Position numbers and translations under genes: made by a program
Origin: Dysidea avara
Taxonomy: Eukaryota; Porifera; Demospongiae; Dictyoceratida; Dysideidae
Length of the DNA stretch: 64,000 nucleotides
NCBI RefSeq assembly: GCF_963678975.1
Contig: NC_089277.1
Span: 24,998,672 to 25,062,671, forward strand
Reading direction: 5' to 3'
Shown: positions 53,000 through 64,000 of the stretch, piece by piece
Numbering within the stretch: the stretch's first letter is position 1
How the letters are laid out: each line of letters starts with the position of its first letter
Notes under the pieces: generated by a model
Told to the model about the DNA's origin: nothing
The model's input: only the letters and a program-made list of their open reading frames with translations
Database searches by the model: none

Positions 53000-53985
53000 G
53001 CAGATGTTTCTTCGAGGTGTAATGTATTACTTCAAGGGCAAAGACTGCTGCATCCTTTGTGTCTGGACTATTCATACTGTCGTTATCAAGGTATGCAATG
53101 ATTTTCATATATATACTTACACATGGCTTTCTTCCAAGCAGTGGTCGGATCCTTTCACTATCTACTAGCTTGCAGTCCAACTTATATTGGTAATCTCCAC
53201 GCCACACTTTTAACCGAACTGTACCTGCCACAGGTATTGACTGGCCTCCGTATGCTGTAATCGCTGTTTGTGATGGTGAGATGTGTGCTAAACTGAAGTC
53301 TCTGGTTGCTTTCTTATACATTGTAATAGGGATGACATTACACTGAGACCCAGTGTCTGCTTGGAATCGGATGTAGTTGCCAGAATCTAGTTTTAATGTC
53401 ACCATGCAATTGCGAGTCATCTAGCTGGACTGCTGCAACTTCCATTGGAAATGCTTTATCATCCTCTTTGTTGTCTACAACTCGTATCCTTTGAGAACCA
53501 GCAATCTTACTCCAGCATCTTGATGCAAAATGATGTTTTTTTGTGGCACTTCTTGCATTCTTTCCAATATGCCGAACACATTTCCTTATTTGTGACATCA
53601 TGGGTTTGCCCACAACTCCAGCATTTGCGTTGTATTTTATGCAAGTCTACCCTTTTAGTTTGCATTGTCTGTTTATGGGTGCTACCCTGTCTATGTTTCC
53701 CTTGTGGTTTTATTGTATGCACTGCTGCATCTGTCGTGTCGCCAACTATTTTCATTTGAGCTGTCATACTCTCAGCTACACGACATATTTCATCTGTTTT
53801 TGCCAAGGTCAGCTGACTTTCTCAAAGCAAACGCTCTCTTACCTTGTCTTCTTTAATACCGAGTACTAAACAATCCCGAAGGATTTCGTCTGGGGTGATA
53901 TAGAACTGAAATTGCAGCTTTCTGCCAGCAATCGCAATGCAGTCCAGTTCTGATCATACGACTCCCCTGGCTCTTGTGATTTTAT
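53000..53985 (-). pseudogene. Gypsy-like gag zinc knuckle and protease
   Basis: A CCHC-like knuckle region (CWSCGQTHDVTNKEMC, then CKKCHKK) at about 53540-53650 precedes an aspartic protease with DTGSQCNVIP at about 53330-53355 and a hydrophobic LLGRKP strand at about 53120-53140. Gag sequence continues to about 53985, where the LINE fragment interrupts it, and resumes at 54545-54735 (TFRWQDEEDQAKIGKVVDKF). Confidence 0.78.
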
Positions 53986-53989
53986 TTTT

Positions 53990-54541
53990 ATTTTAACTGC
54001 TTTTTAAAAGGTCTGTGGGCAACTGGTGCCCACAGCCAGAAAAAGTATACGTACAACTTACATTTACAATTGAATGTATAAAATTACAATCAAATTAAGT
54101 TAGCTGGCTAAAGTTATTACATACATTTACATTTAATATATAGTTGAACTATCCTATAATTTTAAAACTTACATGTGTATAAATTTTAATAATAAACTTA
54201 CATAAGTACTTATTTTAAGAGAGAGCAAGAAAAAAATTTATTAATTACTGCTGAAGTTTGGTGGGCGAGGAGACTTGAAACAGGTACTACAAGGGCAAAC
54301 AAAGTGCAGACTGTGAGGATTGTCAGAGTCAAAATTGTTTGTAAAATGCTGCCAGAAGATCTTGAGTAGTTGTGATTTAATGGTGGAAAAAGGTTGATTT
54401 AAGTCACGTACTGGTAGACTGTTGTACTTGTAGGTTCTTGGTAATCTGTTAAAGTAAAAGTTATTTTGTTTGTTGGATGGTTTAAAATTGTGTTGAAGCT
54501 TGTTGCTGGTGGAGGATCTGGTATAGGATTGCGGCAAAAGT
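53990..54541 (-). mobile_element. 5'-truncated LINE, C-terminal reverse transcriptase tail
   Basis: A minus-strand frame (54241-54537) reads FNRLPRTYKYNSLPV, then DLNQPFSTIKSQL and FVCPCSTC, the typical C-terminus of jockey/CR1/L2-like non-LTR reverse transcriptases. About 240 bases of 3' UTR end in an A-rich tail (53990-54010). Inserted in the gag region of the gypsy-like element and truncated at its 5' end, as is usual for LINE copies. Confidence 0.75.
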
Positions 54542-54735
54542 TGACATAGTTACTGACATTGAAATGATCGAAGCTTAAATCGGTAGCGCTGAAATGATAT
54601 GTTTTTCTGCGGTTGACAATATGCCTTAAACTTATCTACCACTTTACCAATTTTAGCTTGGTCTTCTTCGTCCTGCCACCTGAATGTAGTGAAAACCTCC
54701 TGGGTTTCTTTGCCAATTACTGTCAGTAGAGTAAA

Positions 54736-55000
54736 CAGGGGGTGTCCGGGGGCCTCTATTTTACGGACCGGACTGGAAGTTCCTGCTTAGCAGGCTAGGT
54801 GTTTAGCAGGTCTATTTTATGGACCAGACTGGAAAAGGTATAATTAAGGCATGCATACACGTGGATCGATGCTTTCATGATCGTGCGTGCTTTTTGAATC
54901 CCGTGTGCAAGGCTCTTAAAGGCTGAAAGCTTGTGAGAGCTGATGTTTTCGCGGATTTTCGGGCCGTATCAAAGCTAGTGGTGACTGTGGTGTTCAGTAG
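54736..55000. mobile_element. Mutator-like left end remnant
   Basis: GGGTGTCCGGGGGCCTCTAT followed by TTTACGGACCGGACTGG resembles the left ends of the Mutator-like elements at 55001 and 59700. No matching right end was found, so this may be a truncated copy. It forms the 5' boundary of the gypsy remnant. Confidence 0.4.
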
Positions 55001-57686
55001 GGTGGGGACTATTCTACGGAACGGAACGGAACGATGGACTAAACTACGGAACGGAACGCTTTCTCAAATTGAAGCTTGCAACTTACCATTGCTGAAACTG
55101 CCCTTACGAGTTATCAGTGGCACCTCCAGTGGGTGATTAACATAGGATAAAAAGAATTAAAGGATCGATTGTGGGTTCTTGTTGGTTGTCATTAGTAACG
55201 AAGTATTAATTGTGGGATGAGCTGTATCAGTGATGTTCATCCTTGGTTCATCTACGGATATACCAAGAAGGGCACTTTATGTGAGCTGGTTTGCTCATTT
55301 TGACTTTAGAAAACAGTCTGGGCCGGCTTTTCAAGTCATATGTCAGTGTACAAATAAAGCAAGCAGGAAGACACTGGTAACAGGAAAGAGCCAGCTGAAT
55401 TAAAACTTGAAGAATTTTGTACAGTGTGAGAGGAGCAAATATTTTGGCAGATCGCAAAGGGGCTATATTCTGCGAACATCACTGAATTGTATGCATGGAG
55501 TTATTAACAGCCGGTGCAGTGGACTAATGCTGTATGCAATAGTGAACTGATTTTTTTCTGTTGCACAAATTCAAGGATGTGTCTGACTGCTAGCCTTGAA
55601 TCAGGCTAAATGCCAAAACTCCAAGCTCAATTATAAGCCTAGCTATGCATGTGAAACCATGCCCATAGCCACCAGGTAAATGTGATTTGGACCAAGATGT
55701 GTGTGTAATTTCAATGTATCTAGTCAGACCGGAAATGGAACACTCGCATTAATTACATACCACCTAAGAATCCTAGGATTTCTTAAGTGTAACATTTCAC
55801 ATGCTTCACTCCAAACAGAACAGGTTAAATTTGTTCATCTATTTTCAAGTAATTCCCATGCAGTCCAGCTGCATGGTCCACGCAATTACAGTGGGATCTT
55901 ACAGTGTGGGCTGCTCTGTGTTGGATCTACTCTAGAGTTGAGATTTCAAGGTAGACTGCCAATGTACCGACACTGTTGTAGCATATTTAAGTGGAGGACA
56001 AATGAATACAGTAATGCTAGATTATTTAAGTATACAAATTTTTCATAATGAAATTGATATCCCATTTTGATTTGTACCTCCACTTTGCAACATATTCAAG
56101 AACAAGAAGTTACCACCCTTTTAATCTCCAACCGCTGTCATTAAATAACCAAGTTCTCACCAGTCCTTGTTTTTTCCATCTACAATTTTGCTTTGGAACA
56201 ATAATTATCTAAAGGCTCTAATTCATATTTAGTATTTAAATCTGTAATTCACCTTGTTGTGGTTTTACTAATTTATTCTTCATTTCCTTTGAAGTTGTAC
56301 AGTATAGGTAAACAAAGATAAATTTTCTCTCCCATCTTATTCTAGGACTGAGAAAAATTTAATTATTTGTATACAGGCTCAAAATTGAGAAAATATAAAG
56401 CAAGTGAATTAATATTATACAGTCAGTTTGCTTTTTGTGAATCAGAGATCTTACAACTACTTTAATTATGATGTAATGTAATTATGATGTAATTTTGGAC
56501 TATAAAAACAGACTTTTTGATTGTAATTGTGCTGCTGTTTGCTGCTGTGAATAAAGATTGTTCTCTGCCTGTGTGTTAAAAACTGCGCTTTAGAGACTAT
56601 CCTACCAGGGGAACCTTTTACTTTTTGGATATTTAATGTCTCCAACTGTACCAAAAATTCATTGAATCCATGCATGCATCTCATCGCTGGTTGTCTGAAC
56701 ATTCTGCAAGTGATACCTAGCTCACTCAATCAACCATATAATATTATTCTGTTTATTAGACAGAATAAAGTCATGATCACCTAGACTTTTCCTGTCACCA
56801 GTAACTTTCTAGTTAATTTCTCTGTGGATATTACGCTCTGAAACTGAAGAAATTGAGTGGTCTTCTAAACTATTTATCTTGTCAAGATCACCAGAAGCAA
56901 CTGACATCCAATCAGCTACTGTATTGTAGTAACAAAACTTGCCTTGGTCATGCAATAAATGAATTGAAGAGACCTGCTTGATATATCAGGTAATAGAACA
57001 ATGCACTGCATGAGACAGATATTAATATTTTATTATTATCCTATTCCATTTCCTGGAAGTTCCACTGATGAATGCAACTTCAGCAATGATAGCGGCTAGA
57101 CAAGTTGTAAGTTTTGATTCAGAAAGCATTCCATTCTGTAAAATAGACCCCATCCTGGATTAAACTCACTACTCAGGCTAAGATATCTGACATTAAGTAG
57201 TCCACTATTCTGTTAATGAATCATTGATGTTCACACAATATAGCCTCCTTGAGGTATCTGAATGTTTGCTCTTTACACACTGCACAAAATTCCTTTAGAT
57301 TCTGTTTAGCCTGACAGAGTTAATTCAGCTTGTCACCATACTTGTTTCCTTTGTAGTGTAGCTACATACTGCCGGATTTATGCCTATTAGAAAGGCTGAG
57401 CCCCAGATTGTACATTCTAAAGTCAAAGTAAGCAAAAACAGCTCACATATTAGCAAAAACAAGTCATGCATTAAGTTCCCTACTTGATACATCCGAAGAT
57501 AAACAGCAAGAACCCACAATCGATCTTTATCTTTCTTGGGGTACATTTGTTTACCAGCTGGAAGTGCCACCGATAACTTGTACAGCAATGGTAAGCTGCA
57601 AGCTTCAATTTGAGAAAGCATTCCGTTCCTTAGTTTAGTCCATCATTCCGTTCCGTTCCGTTCCGTTCCGTAGAATAGACCCCACC
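55001..57686. mobile_element. Mutator-like element with exact 9-bp target duplication
   Basis: Inverted ends begin GGTGGGG-CTATTCTACGGA and run about 140 bases with some mismatches. GTTCAGTAG flanks both sides (54992-55000, 57687-57695). Near each end are GGAAC pentamer repeats, four on one side and five on the other. The interior (2.4 kb) has only short frames (for example 55701-56048) without transposase similarity, so it is non-autonomous. A 9-bp duplication with long TIRs is typical of Mutator-like elements. Confidence 0.85.
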
Positions 57687-57695
57687 GTTCAGTAG

Positions 57696-59690
57696 CTATC
57701 TTAGCATAATGTAGTGTGCCATGCATTGTTTCGAAGTTTAATTATTTTTTATTATTACATCTGCTACAATGTGCATCCGGGGAACACGATCCATCCTCCA
57801 TCGTTCCAACAATGCTTCCCCGCTAGAAATGGGCCATATTGCTGGCCCTAGGTACTTTTAGTTGTCCCCCTTTCAATTGTCCAGCACACTTGCTCCTTGG
57901 TGCTGGGGGTGGTAGGCAAGGGCAGTACATTTAGCCCGGGAAAATAAAAATTAAAAAAATACTGGGCAGGTGGTGTTTACTGATTATGCCCAGAGGCAAG
58001 GGGGAAGAGAGATTTACAAGGGGGGGAACATATGTGCAATTACATGTAGCTAGCTACAAATTAGAAATGATTTCTTATCAGTTATTTCAATTATCTAGTG
58101 GTGTTTGTGTTGGCATGGCTATTATAACTTGCTCAGCATTAAATTTAGTGACTAGGTGGAAGTTTGTTATACAAGAAAGCACACATGAACAAGAGTCACC
58201 AGACATCTTGATGGTATAATTATAACCACAGCATTCAAAACTATCTCTTTTGTTTTCAGTTTAGCATTCTTGGATGAGTGTTTACAAATATTTGTATGGG
58301 GGTGTTTATCATCACTAATACATTTTATTAGGTGTGTTGGCTGTGTAATGATGTGCAGTACGTACAACTAACTCATTGTCCAGACAGCCCAAAGTAGTCT
58401 ATTGACCATAGTAGAGTTTGAGTTAGATGGAGGCACAAGGAGGGAGCCTAAAGGATTTTATTTACCTATTTGGTGGCTTGTTTATTCTACTATTAATAAC
58501 TACCACTTGGTTGCTAGATGATAATCCAGTTTTACAGCCCAAGGAAGTCGCCATAACTGCTCTGTAGTAACTTCCTCCTCTGCCCATTAAACTGTATAGC
58601 ACTAACTGGCAACATTAGTTGTATTAAATTTTAAACCAGTTAGCATAATTATTAGTTTGTGTATTTCTTAGTTATGGACATTTCTGAAATAATATATGGA
58701 AAGTACTATACATAACCAGACTGCCTGGATAAGAGAGGTTCCACTGTACTGGTATTATATATTAGGAATCATGAAGATAATGGGCTTTTCGATCCTATTA
58801 CCAAATGTCTTGGCAGTATTGGTAAGCTGTAAAGTGTCTACAGAGTGGCCCAAAATGCAAAGTTTTGCTACTGAATTCTAAGAAAAATATTTAGCAGAAT
58901 TTTGACTGATTGACTATCTAATATAAACTGCCTGCTCTGCCTGATTCCTTTAGACTAGCAGAACTTGACAATAATGGCTAAAGCTATGGGCTTGAATTTT
59001 TTGCTGTTAGATATCACTGTTTCAGCCCAACTGGTATACCACAGTACCCTTCATGGACTTAACCTGTTCCCTCCTTTTAATTGTGTCCCATTAGTTCTTA
59101 TTGACAGCAAAGTCAAATCACAGTAGCGCAGCATGATGGTTTCCCTACATCAGAGGTGAAGATGATGAAGCTGATATCTTTACAGTGGTTTAGAATTGAA
59201 CTTCAGTTAGTGATGTACACTATGTGTTAATTTTGTTAGATAGTGTCTAATCTTTATACCACTATAATAATTTATGCACTACACAGCTGCCAAAGGAGAA
59301 GTTTTTCAACAAGGAAACCTTTAAAGCTGCAATACAAACTAGCTAGCAAGTTTGTTGCTACATCCTGACTAGTGTCTGATTGGATGTTTTAAATGAAATT
59401 TTTTCAGTAATTCACATTTTAATTTTCTAGCTAAAGATAGTGCTGCTACTATGTGAGGTAGTATGTGGTCTTACATGGAATTTTCACAATGCTACAACTG
59501 TCAATTGCAAGTTGTTTTGACATTCAAGAAATTTAATATCGTCCAGCACTGTATTTGATATAGTCTGATAGTTCAAGATGAAATGGTCTGTAGGCCTTAG
59601 AGATTATCTTGACAATACCACAGTTAGTACCAATCAAGCTTTTGCAGTTGTACCTCCTCTTCCATGTCCCAGTTTAACAGTACATAAATA
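57696..59690. other. Intergenic, nothing recognised
   Basis: Short frames only (for example 57986-58219 and 58696-58881) with no similarity or splice structure I can support. It contains a half-site of the CAGTGGAACCT MITE family (about 58735). Confidence 0.5.
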
Positions 59691-59699
59691 TGTACATTG

Positions 59700-60570
59700 G
59701 GGTGTCACTATTCAGTGGACTGGACTACTGGACTGGAACACTGGACTGGACTACTGGACTGACATATTTTTGGTTTTTGCACATTCTATGGTTGGATTTA
59801 TGGGGTCTTGCTAGTAAACACCCTTTGGGCACCTGCAGCCCACTTCTAAACACTGAAGACAAACAGTGGAATATGCGAAAACTGTCTCTTAATAATTTCA
59901 CTACTGTTCATTATGCTACTATACAGCACTTATTCCTTACCTGGTGTCCGTGTGTAGTAATGCTACAGGCAGTGCAGGGAATTCCGCCAGTGAATGTGAC
60001 AGCAATAGTTAACCAGCAATCAACTAGTCAGTAGGCAATATCCTTCAAGATATATCCTTAGAGCAAGCTTGAGGAACAAGCTAGTCTCATTAGTCTTGCT
60101 CTCACTAGTCTTGCTGTTTCAGTGTAGGGGCTTATCAAATAAAGATTATAAGCGCCCATGCTGAAAAATCTCTAATTGGTAAGCCCCTACACTGACTAGA
60201 GAGGTCTGGCCATGCTGGCGAGACTAGCTTGCTCCTCAAGGATATCTCGAAAGATTGTCTACTGGCTAGTTGATCACTGGTTAACTATTGCTGTCATATT
60301 CAGTTCCCTGCACTGCCTGCAGCATTACTACACACCAGGTAAGGAATAAGTGTTGTATAGTGGCATAATGAACAGTAGCGAAATTATTAAGAGACAGTTT
60401 TCGCATATTCCACTGTTTGTCTTCAGTGTTTAGAAGTGGGCTGCAGGTACCCAAAGGGTTCTTACTAGCACGATCCAACCTCAGAATGTGTAAAAACCAA
60501 AAATATGTCAGTCCAGTAGTCCAGTCCAGTGTTTCAGTCCAGTAGTCCAGTCCACTGAATAGTAACCCCC
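59700..60570. mobile_element. 871-bp foldback Mutator-like element
   Basis: Arms of about 320 bases (59700-60020 and 60265-60570) are inverted copies with roughly 90% or better identity by eye. The outer ends carry tandem TGGACTGGACTACTGGAC words. TGTACATTG flanks both sides (59691-59699, 60571-60579), a 9-bp duplication. A second, inner inverted pair (GTGTAGGGGCTTA..., about 60122 and 60180) forms the centre. Similar peptides read from both arms are a by-product of the palindrome. Confidence 0.85.
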
Positions 60571-60889
60571 TGTACATTGACTGTACCTCCACTAGCACTT
60601 TGTAATTAACTGTTGTGCTATACGCTCTAATTTTATAAGCTTCTTGAGGAGATTTTGTATTTACTTTAAATGTTTCACTAAGCAGGATGTGGCAGACTAA
60701 TAGCAATCAATTATGTCTATAATTATAATGTTTACATGATATATTGCTGTTGGCATAGCTACTTGAGCCTATAATATACCTCTGATCTACCTTTTAATTT
60801 GCTGCCAGTATGCTGTAATCTTGTCTACAGTTTGAACTTTGGTTAGTGATGTGATGTGTTGATTTGAATAGTTTTTGTGCTACATAGCA

Positions 60890-60966
60890 AAGGACAGGCC
60901 ATCTCGCTTGCCATACATTTCTTTCCGTGCAAAAGAAGTGTATGGCAAGCGAGATGGCCTGTCCTT
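60890..60966. repeat. Perfect 28-bp hairpin
   Basis: AAGGACAGGCCATCTCGCTT continues GCCATACA (60890-60917) and is exactly inverted at 60939-60966, with a loop of about 21 bases. Two more small hairpins follow directly: CTCGAG words at about 60968-60990 and CCCATACTTTTGTATGGG at about 61007-61024. Confidence 0.8.
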
Positions 60967-61157
60967 AGCTCGAGTGGTGAGTTATTGCTCGAGCCGCATT
61001 TGCTTCCCATACTTTTGTATGGGACTTCCGCTTTTAAGTTACCGTCGAGTTTGCGCCGTCTACGCTTAATTGATCATTTTTCGTTTGAGTAATAGAGTGT
61101 GCATATCGTCTATTATATATGCTCATATACAAGAAATGGTGACTAAAGATCGAAATA

Positions 61158-62057
61158 CCGTATAGTGGGTTTTTATCGCAAGGACTTTAATCTGAATTTG
61201 ACCATCTAAACATCTCTACCTATTATGACACAATTGAGATATCTGTCCTAGGCCAGTACCAACCATCCACAGTCACGAATCTGCTGAATTTATTAACTTT
61301 TGTCCATCCTGTAGTGAAACCATCAAGGTCAGCCATCAAGAAACTTCTAGATACTGCTGCTTCTGCCAGTATGTTGGCATCCAGGAGAATATTCTTGGCG
61401 AAGGACTGTAGGGAGTGGAACCCTAATTAAGTAGCTAACATCCATATAATTGTATTTTTTTTTTGTATTTTCCCTTGCCATGCCCACATTAGTTCCATTT
61501 GTGGTCCTTTTAGTGGTCGCATGTTGACCGAGGGCCCACATGCGTATTTATTTGTACACATTTTCATCATTTGTGATGGTTTCTCTCTCGCGTTTTGGGA
61601 ATTTCGTAATATTAAAATTCGCGACATATTTTATCACGTGAAATTTTGTTTATTGCGAGGTTTTTAGTGCTTGTAAAAATGTCGTGTTGGAACGTTCAAC
61701 AACAAACCAGGTGCTTGTTTGTACATAACAGCTTGCTGATCGTTTATTACAATTGGATCAGTTGATCGTTCCCCTACACAACACGTGTTTCTTCACCAAA
61801 CATTGCTGAACGTGGCTGCCGTCCCCGTTCCTGACGAACTTCAGGCGCCTGAATCAATTCATCGTGGATACAAGCATAAGAAACACGGCAGAGATCAAAT
61901 TTCACTGCTTCCCATCTCCTACGCAAACATTTATTACAACGGGTAATAAATTCATACGAGGAATTTAATGTCGCGAATTTGTCACCTCGCGAGATTAAGT
62001 GTCGCATGATTTTATGTTCGCAATTAAATTTATCCGCGAGAAAAACTCGCTATATGG
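61158..62057. mobile_element. 900-bp TA-flanked TIR element
   Basis: The ends CCGTATAGTGGGTTTTTATC and the inverse of CCATATAGCGAGTTTTTCTC lie inside TA at 61156-61157 and 62058-62059. The interior is CGCG-rich near the right end (GTCGCGAATTTGTCACCTCG). No transposase seen. The ends resemble the 19829 element. Confidence 0.68.
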
Positions 62058-62059
62058 TA

Positions 62060-62264
62060 CTCTAATAAAGCAGTCACTATGTACGAAATATTCTAATAGA
62101 GCAGTCACACATGCTTGTAAGCTTGAGATACTGCAATTAATTTTTACTGATGCTCAGCAAAATAGAAAAGTGTCGAGTAAAATATTGAGCAAAATAGGTG
62201 AGAAATAAAAGAATTGCTGGAAAGAAAAATAGATGGAAAAAGCAAAATAGGCTCATCCCTAGCT
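62060..62264. mobile_element. Right-end fragment of a TAGG...CCTA hAT-like element
   Basis: Two copies of the CTCTAATARAGCAGTCA motif (62060 and 62092) are followed by AAATAGG words and an end CTCATCCCTA, which is the inverse of TAGGGATGAG. The left end is not found, so this copy is probably truncated. Confidence 0.45.
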
Positions 62265-62539
62265 TTAATGAAACAAATAGCTATTCATTATTCGTTTGTT
62301 AAGAAATACTTGAGAAATATTCATTGTTTGTTAATCAGACAATTAACTACACATTTAATGAAATTTGAAAGCTGTCATTATTTTTAAACTGTAATTAATA
62401 TAATCATCTGTTATAGACAAACACATGTGTCCCTTTGAGAACCTAGTTATATACAAAAAGTTCTTAAAGAATAATTTGTTCATTAATATGAAGAATATTA
62501 AATTTGATATTCATTTCACCCCTAATATGCTTTATTACA

Positions 62540-63038
62540 TATGACCAGATTTGTGAAAAGGGAACTTCCACACATATCCAATTCTACAAACTCAGAAGAC
62601 TATAATCCAGTACTCAAGAAACTTATTATATGTGACCGGATTTGCAAAAAGGTACCTTTTCCACACATTTGACATACCAGCAAACAAAGTGATGTAACAC
62701 TTGACTCCTTATACTGATTAACTTTCTCTTAGTATCAAAATGTAGCCAGATACTGTAGCTACATTCTTTGATAATTTCAAACAATTATATGCCATGATCA
62801 AAAAGTTATGAAGCTTTAAAGTTCAAAAAATGGGTCAAATTTTGTGTGTGAAAAAGGTACCTTTTCGTACATCCAGTCACATATATAATAATTTGTTCCA
62901 TCCACTAAACTACAATATGTTGGTGCTCACTACTGACCAAATTTCAAGTCAATAGCTTTTCCCAATCTGAAGTTATGAGTCATCAAAGTTGGTAAATTGG
63001 ATGTGTGTGGAAGATCTCTTTGCAAATCCGGCCACATA
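62540..63038. mobile_element. Two nested GTGACCGG-type MITEs
   Basis: The outer pair is ATGACCAGATTTGTGAAAAG and the inverse of ATGTGGCCGGATTTGCAAAG. The inner element (62632-62880) has ends GTGACCGGATTTGCAAAAAG and the inverse of GTGACTGGATGTACGAAAAG. Both are non-coding and related to the element at 39600-39841. Confidence 0.65.
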
Positions 63039-63160
63039 ACAAGCAAACTGTTTGCCACACAGCACAGTATAAGTTTGCTTTATTTAATTTTACAGTGGAA
63101 CTTTTGTTAACAATGACCTAGACCCCTCAGGATTTTTATGTATAATGACCATGTCATGAT

Positions 63161-63630
63161 CAGGGGCGGATCTAGGAGCTGGAAAGGGGAGGGGCACAAA
63201 CGGAGTAAGTTGTAGGCGGTTGGGGAGAGCCAGATTCTCTAGTTCAGTGCTGCATTTTTGAAGCAGCAAATAATCTCTTAGTAGTGTCTCACTGTATATT
63301 TTTGTCATTATATTTTTGGCCTTTTCAGATGGTTGTGAAGTCTTAAAGTGCTCTGAATGTCTTAAACAACAGCAACACCATAATTATTCTAGAGGAGCTT
63401 ATTAGTATGCACAAAGGTGCTGGGTGACAATTTTACAGTTTGATTCATTTTGGTTTCAGGTGAACTTGTAATAAATGCCAGTAAAATGTGCATATTTTCA
63501 TGAGTTGATAAACTGATCTTGGCCTGACATAAAGTTTATTAGCTATTTAATCAGATACATGGCTGGCTCCTCCACAAGGTGAGGGGGAGGGGGCATTTGT
63601 CCCAAATGCCCCATCTTGGATCCACCATTG
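63161..63630. mobile_element. CAGGGGCGGATC-ended MITE
   Basis: The left end CAGGGGCGGATCTAGGA and the right end (inverse of CAATGGTGGATCCAAGA) are flanked by ATGAT on both sides. Length is 470 bp, no coding content. Ends of this type occur on non-autonomous DNA elements of many animals; superfamily not assigned. Confidence 0.65.
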
Positions 63631-64000
63631 ATGATGTCCCATTATTATTGTTGCATAGATATTATAATTATGCTTTGTAGTCTACATTAAGCATCCACCT
63701 ATCTGAACTACATATTGGCTAGCAGAGATTTTCTAGCCTAAGGAAAGTGACCATTATACACAGGCCCCACTGTATTGCTATGTCATCTGTAACTGTGCCA
63801 TGCGGCTATAAGTGAAACTGGACCTTAGCTGGTATGGTTGCTAATGGGCACACATTTCATCAAAGAAGCTGCAATAAGAACTACTCTAAAATTTTCTTTT
63901 TCGCTACATCATGACTGATCTCCACAGGATGCCATTCTGGGGTTGATGACCGAATCGAACTATTATAAGCAGTTTACCAAACAGACATATTTTACCTCAT
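63631..64000. other. Right edge, nothing recognised
   Basis: AT-rich sequence with no frame, RNA gene or terminal repeat that I can support. Confidence 0.5.

Larger units (their letters stand above)
48024..54735 (-). mobile_element. Degenerate Ty3/gypsy-like LTR retrotransposon, heavily interrupted
   Basis: On the minus strand the order is gag remnant, zinc knuckle, protease, reverse transcriptase, RNase H, integrase, a C-terminal tail, a polypurine tract (GAAAAGGGGAAGA, 48216-48228) and an LTR start TGTAACATG. Three insertions split it: a LINE fragment (about 53990-54541), a foldback insert (about 50215-51250) and an hAT element (48499-49290). A 5' LTR is not found; the 5' end is replaced by Mutator-like sequence at about 54735. 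Stops and frameshifts make it inactive. Confidence 0.85.

Noticed and set aside
53543-53869. Plus-strand open frame rich in hydrophobic and Cys residues
   Set aside because: It is the complement of the retrotransposon gag/protease region on the minus strand.
59578-60034. Pair of related open frames (YWTGTLDWTTGLTYFWF) on opposite strands
   Set aside because: They are the two arms of the foldback Mutator-like element, so the similarity comes from the palindrome and not from genes.

Overview
The window looks like metazoan nuclear DNA, most likely from a demosponge of the Amphimedon type. The basis is inference: AT-rich sequence, short GT-AG introns, a PI4KA-like lipid kinase, a secreted family matching the C-terminal (NC1-like) domain of sponge short-chain collagen C4, and dense small inverted-repeat transposons.

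Layout. Positions 274-11251 hold 23 exons of a phosphatidylinositol 4-kinase alpha gene (PI4KA); its N-terminal half lies upstream of the window. The kinase catalytic domain follows as a ten-exon terminal cassette, and that cassette is present twice: 20500-23311 and 31831-34351. Both copies are open, keep every splice phase and keep the catalytic DRHNGN and DFG motifs. A tRNA-Pro(CGG) lies antisense in intron 3, and a long CA tract plus a 17-bp minisatellite fills intron 22.

The 9.2 kb intron before the first catalytic cassette carries small intronless secreted genes on the same strand (called here SSCC-A, B, C). A tandem amplification whose junction falls inside the coding region of SSCC-A produced three units (about 14165-23747, 23748-35441, 35442-47033). 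Three secreted genes are intact (13866, 30482, 44532). All three B copies are broken by different lesions, and both extra A copies are truncated at the same point. Units 2 and 3 share that truncation and a transposon insertion that unit 1 lacks, so unit 1 holds the original arrangement.

From about 47 kb to the end the window is transposon territory: a Ty3/gypsy-like retrotransposon on the minus strand (48.0-54.7 kb) interrupted by an hAT-like element, a foldback insert and a LINE fragment; two Mutator-like elements with 9-bp target duplications; and several hAT- or mariner-like MITEs. I recognise no ordinary cellular gene there.

Most notable are the duplicated PI4KA catalytic cassette interleaved with the secreted gene array, signs of sequence exchange between the secreted paralogues, and the insertion record that orders the duplications. 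An assembly artefact that joins two haplotypes cannot be excluded from sequence alone.
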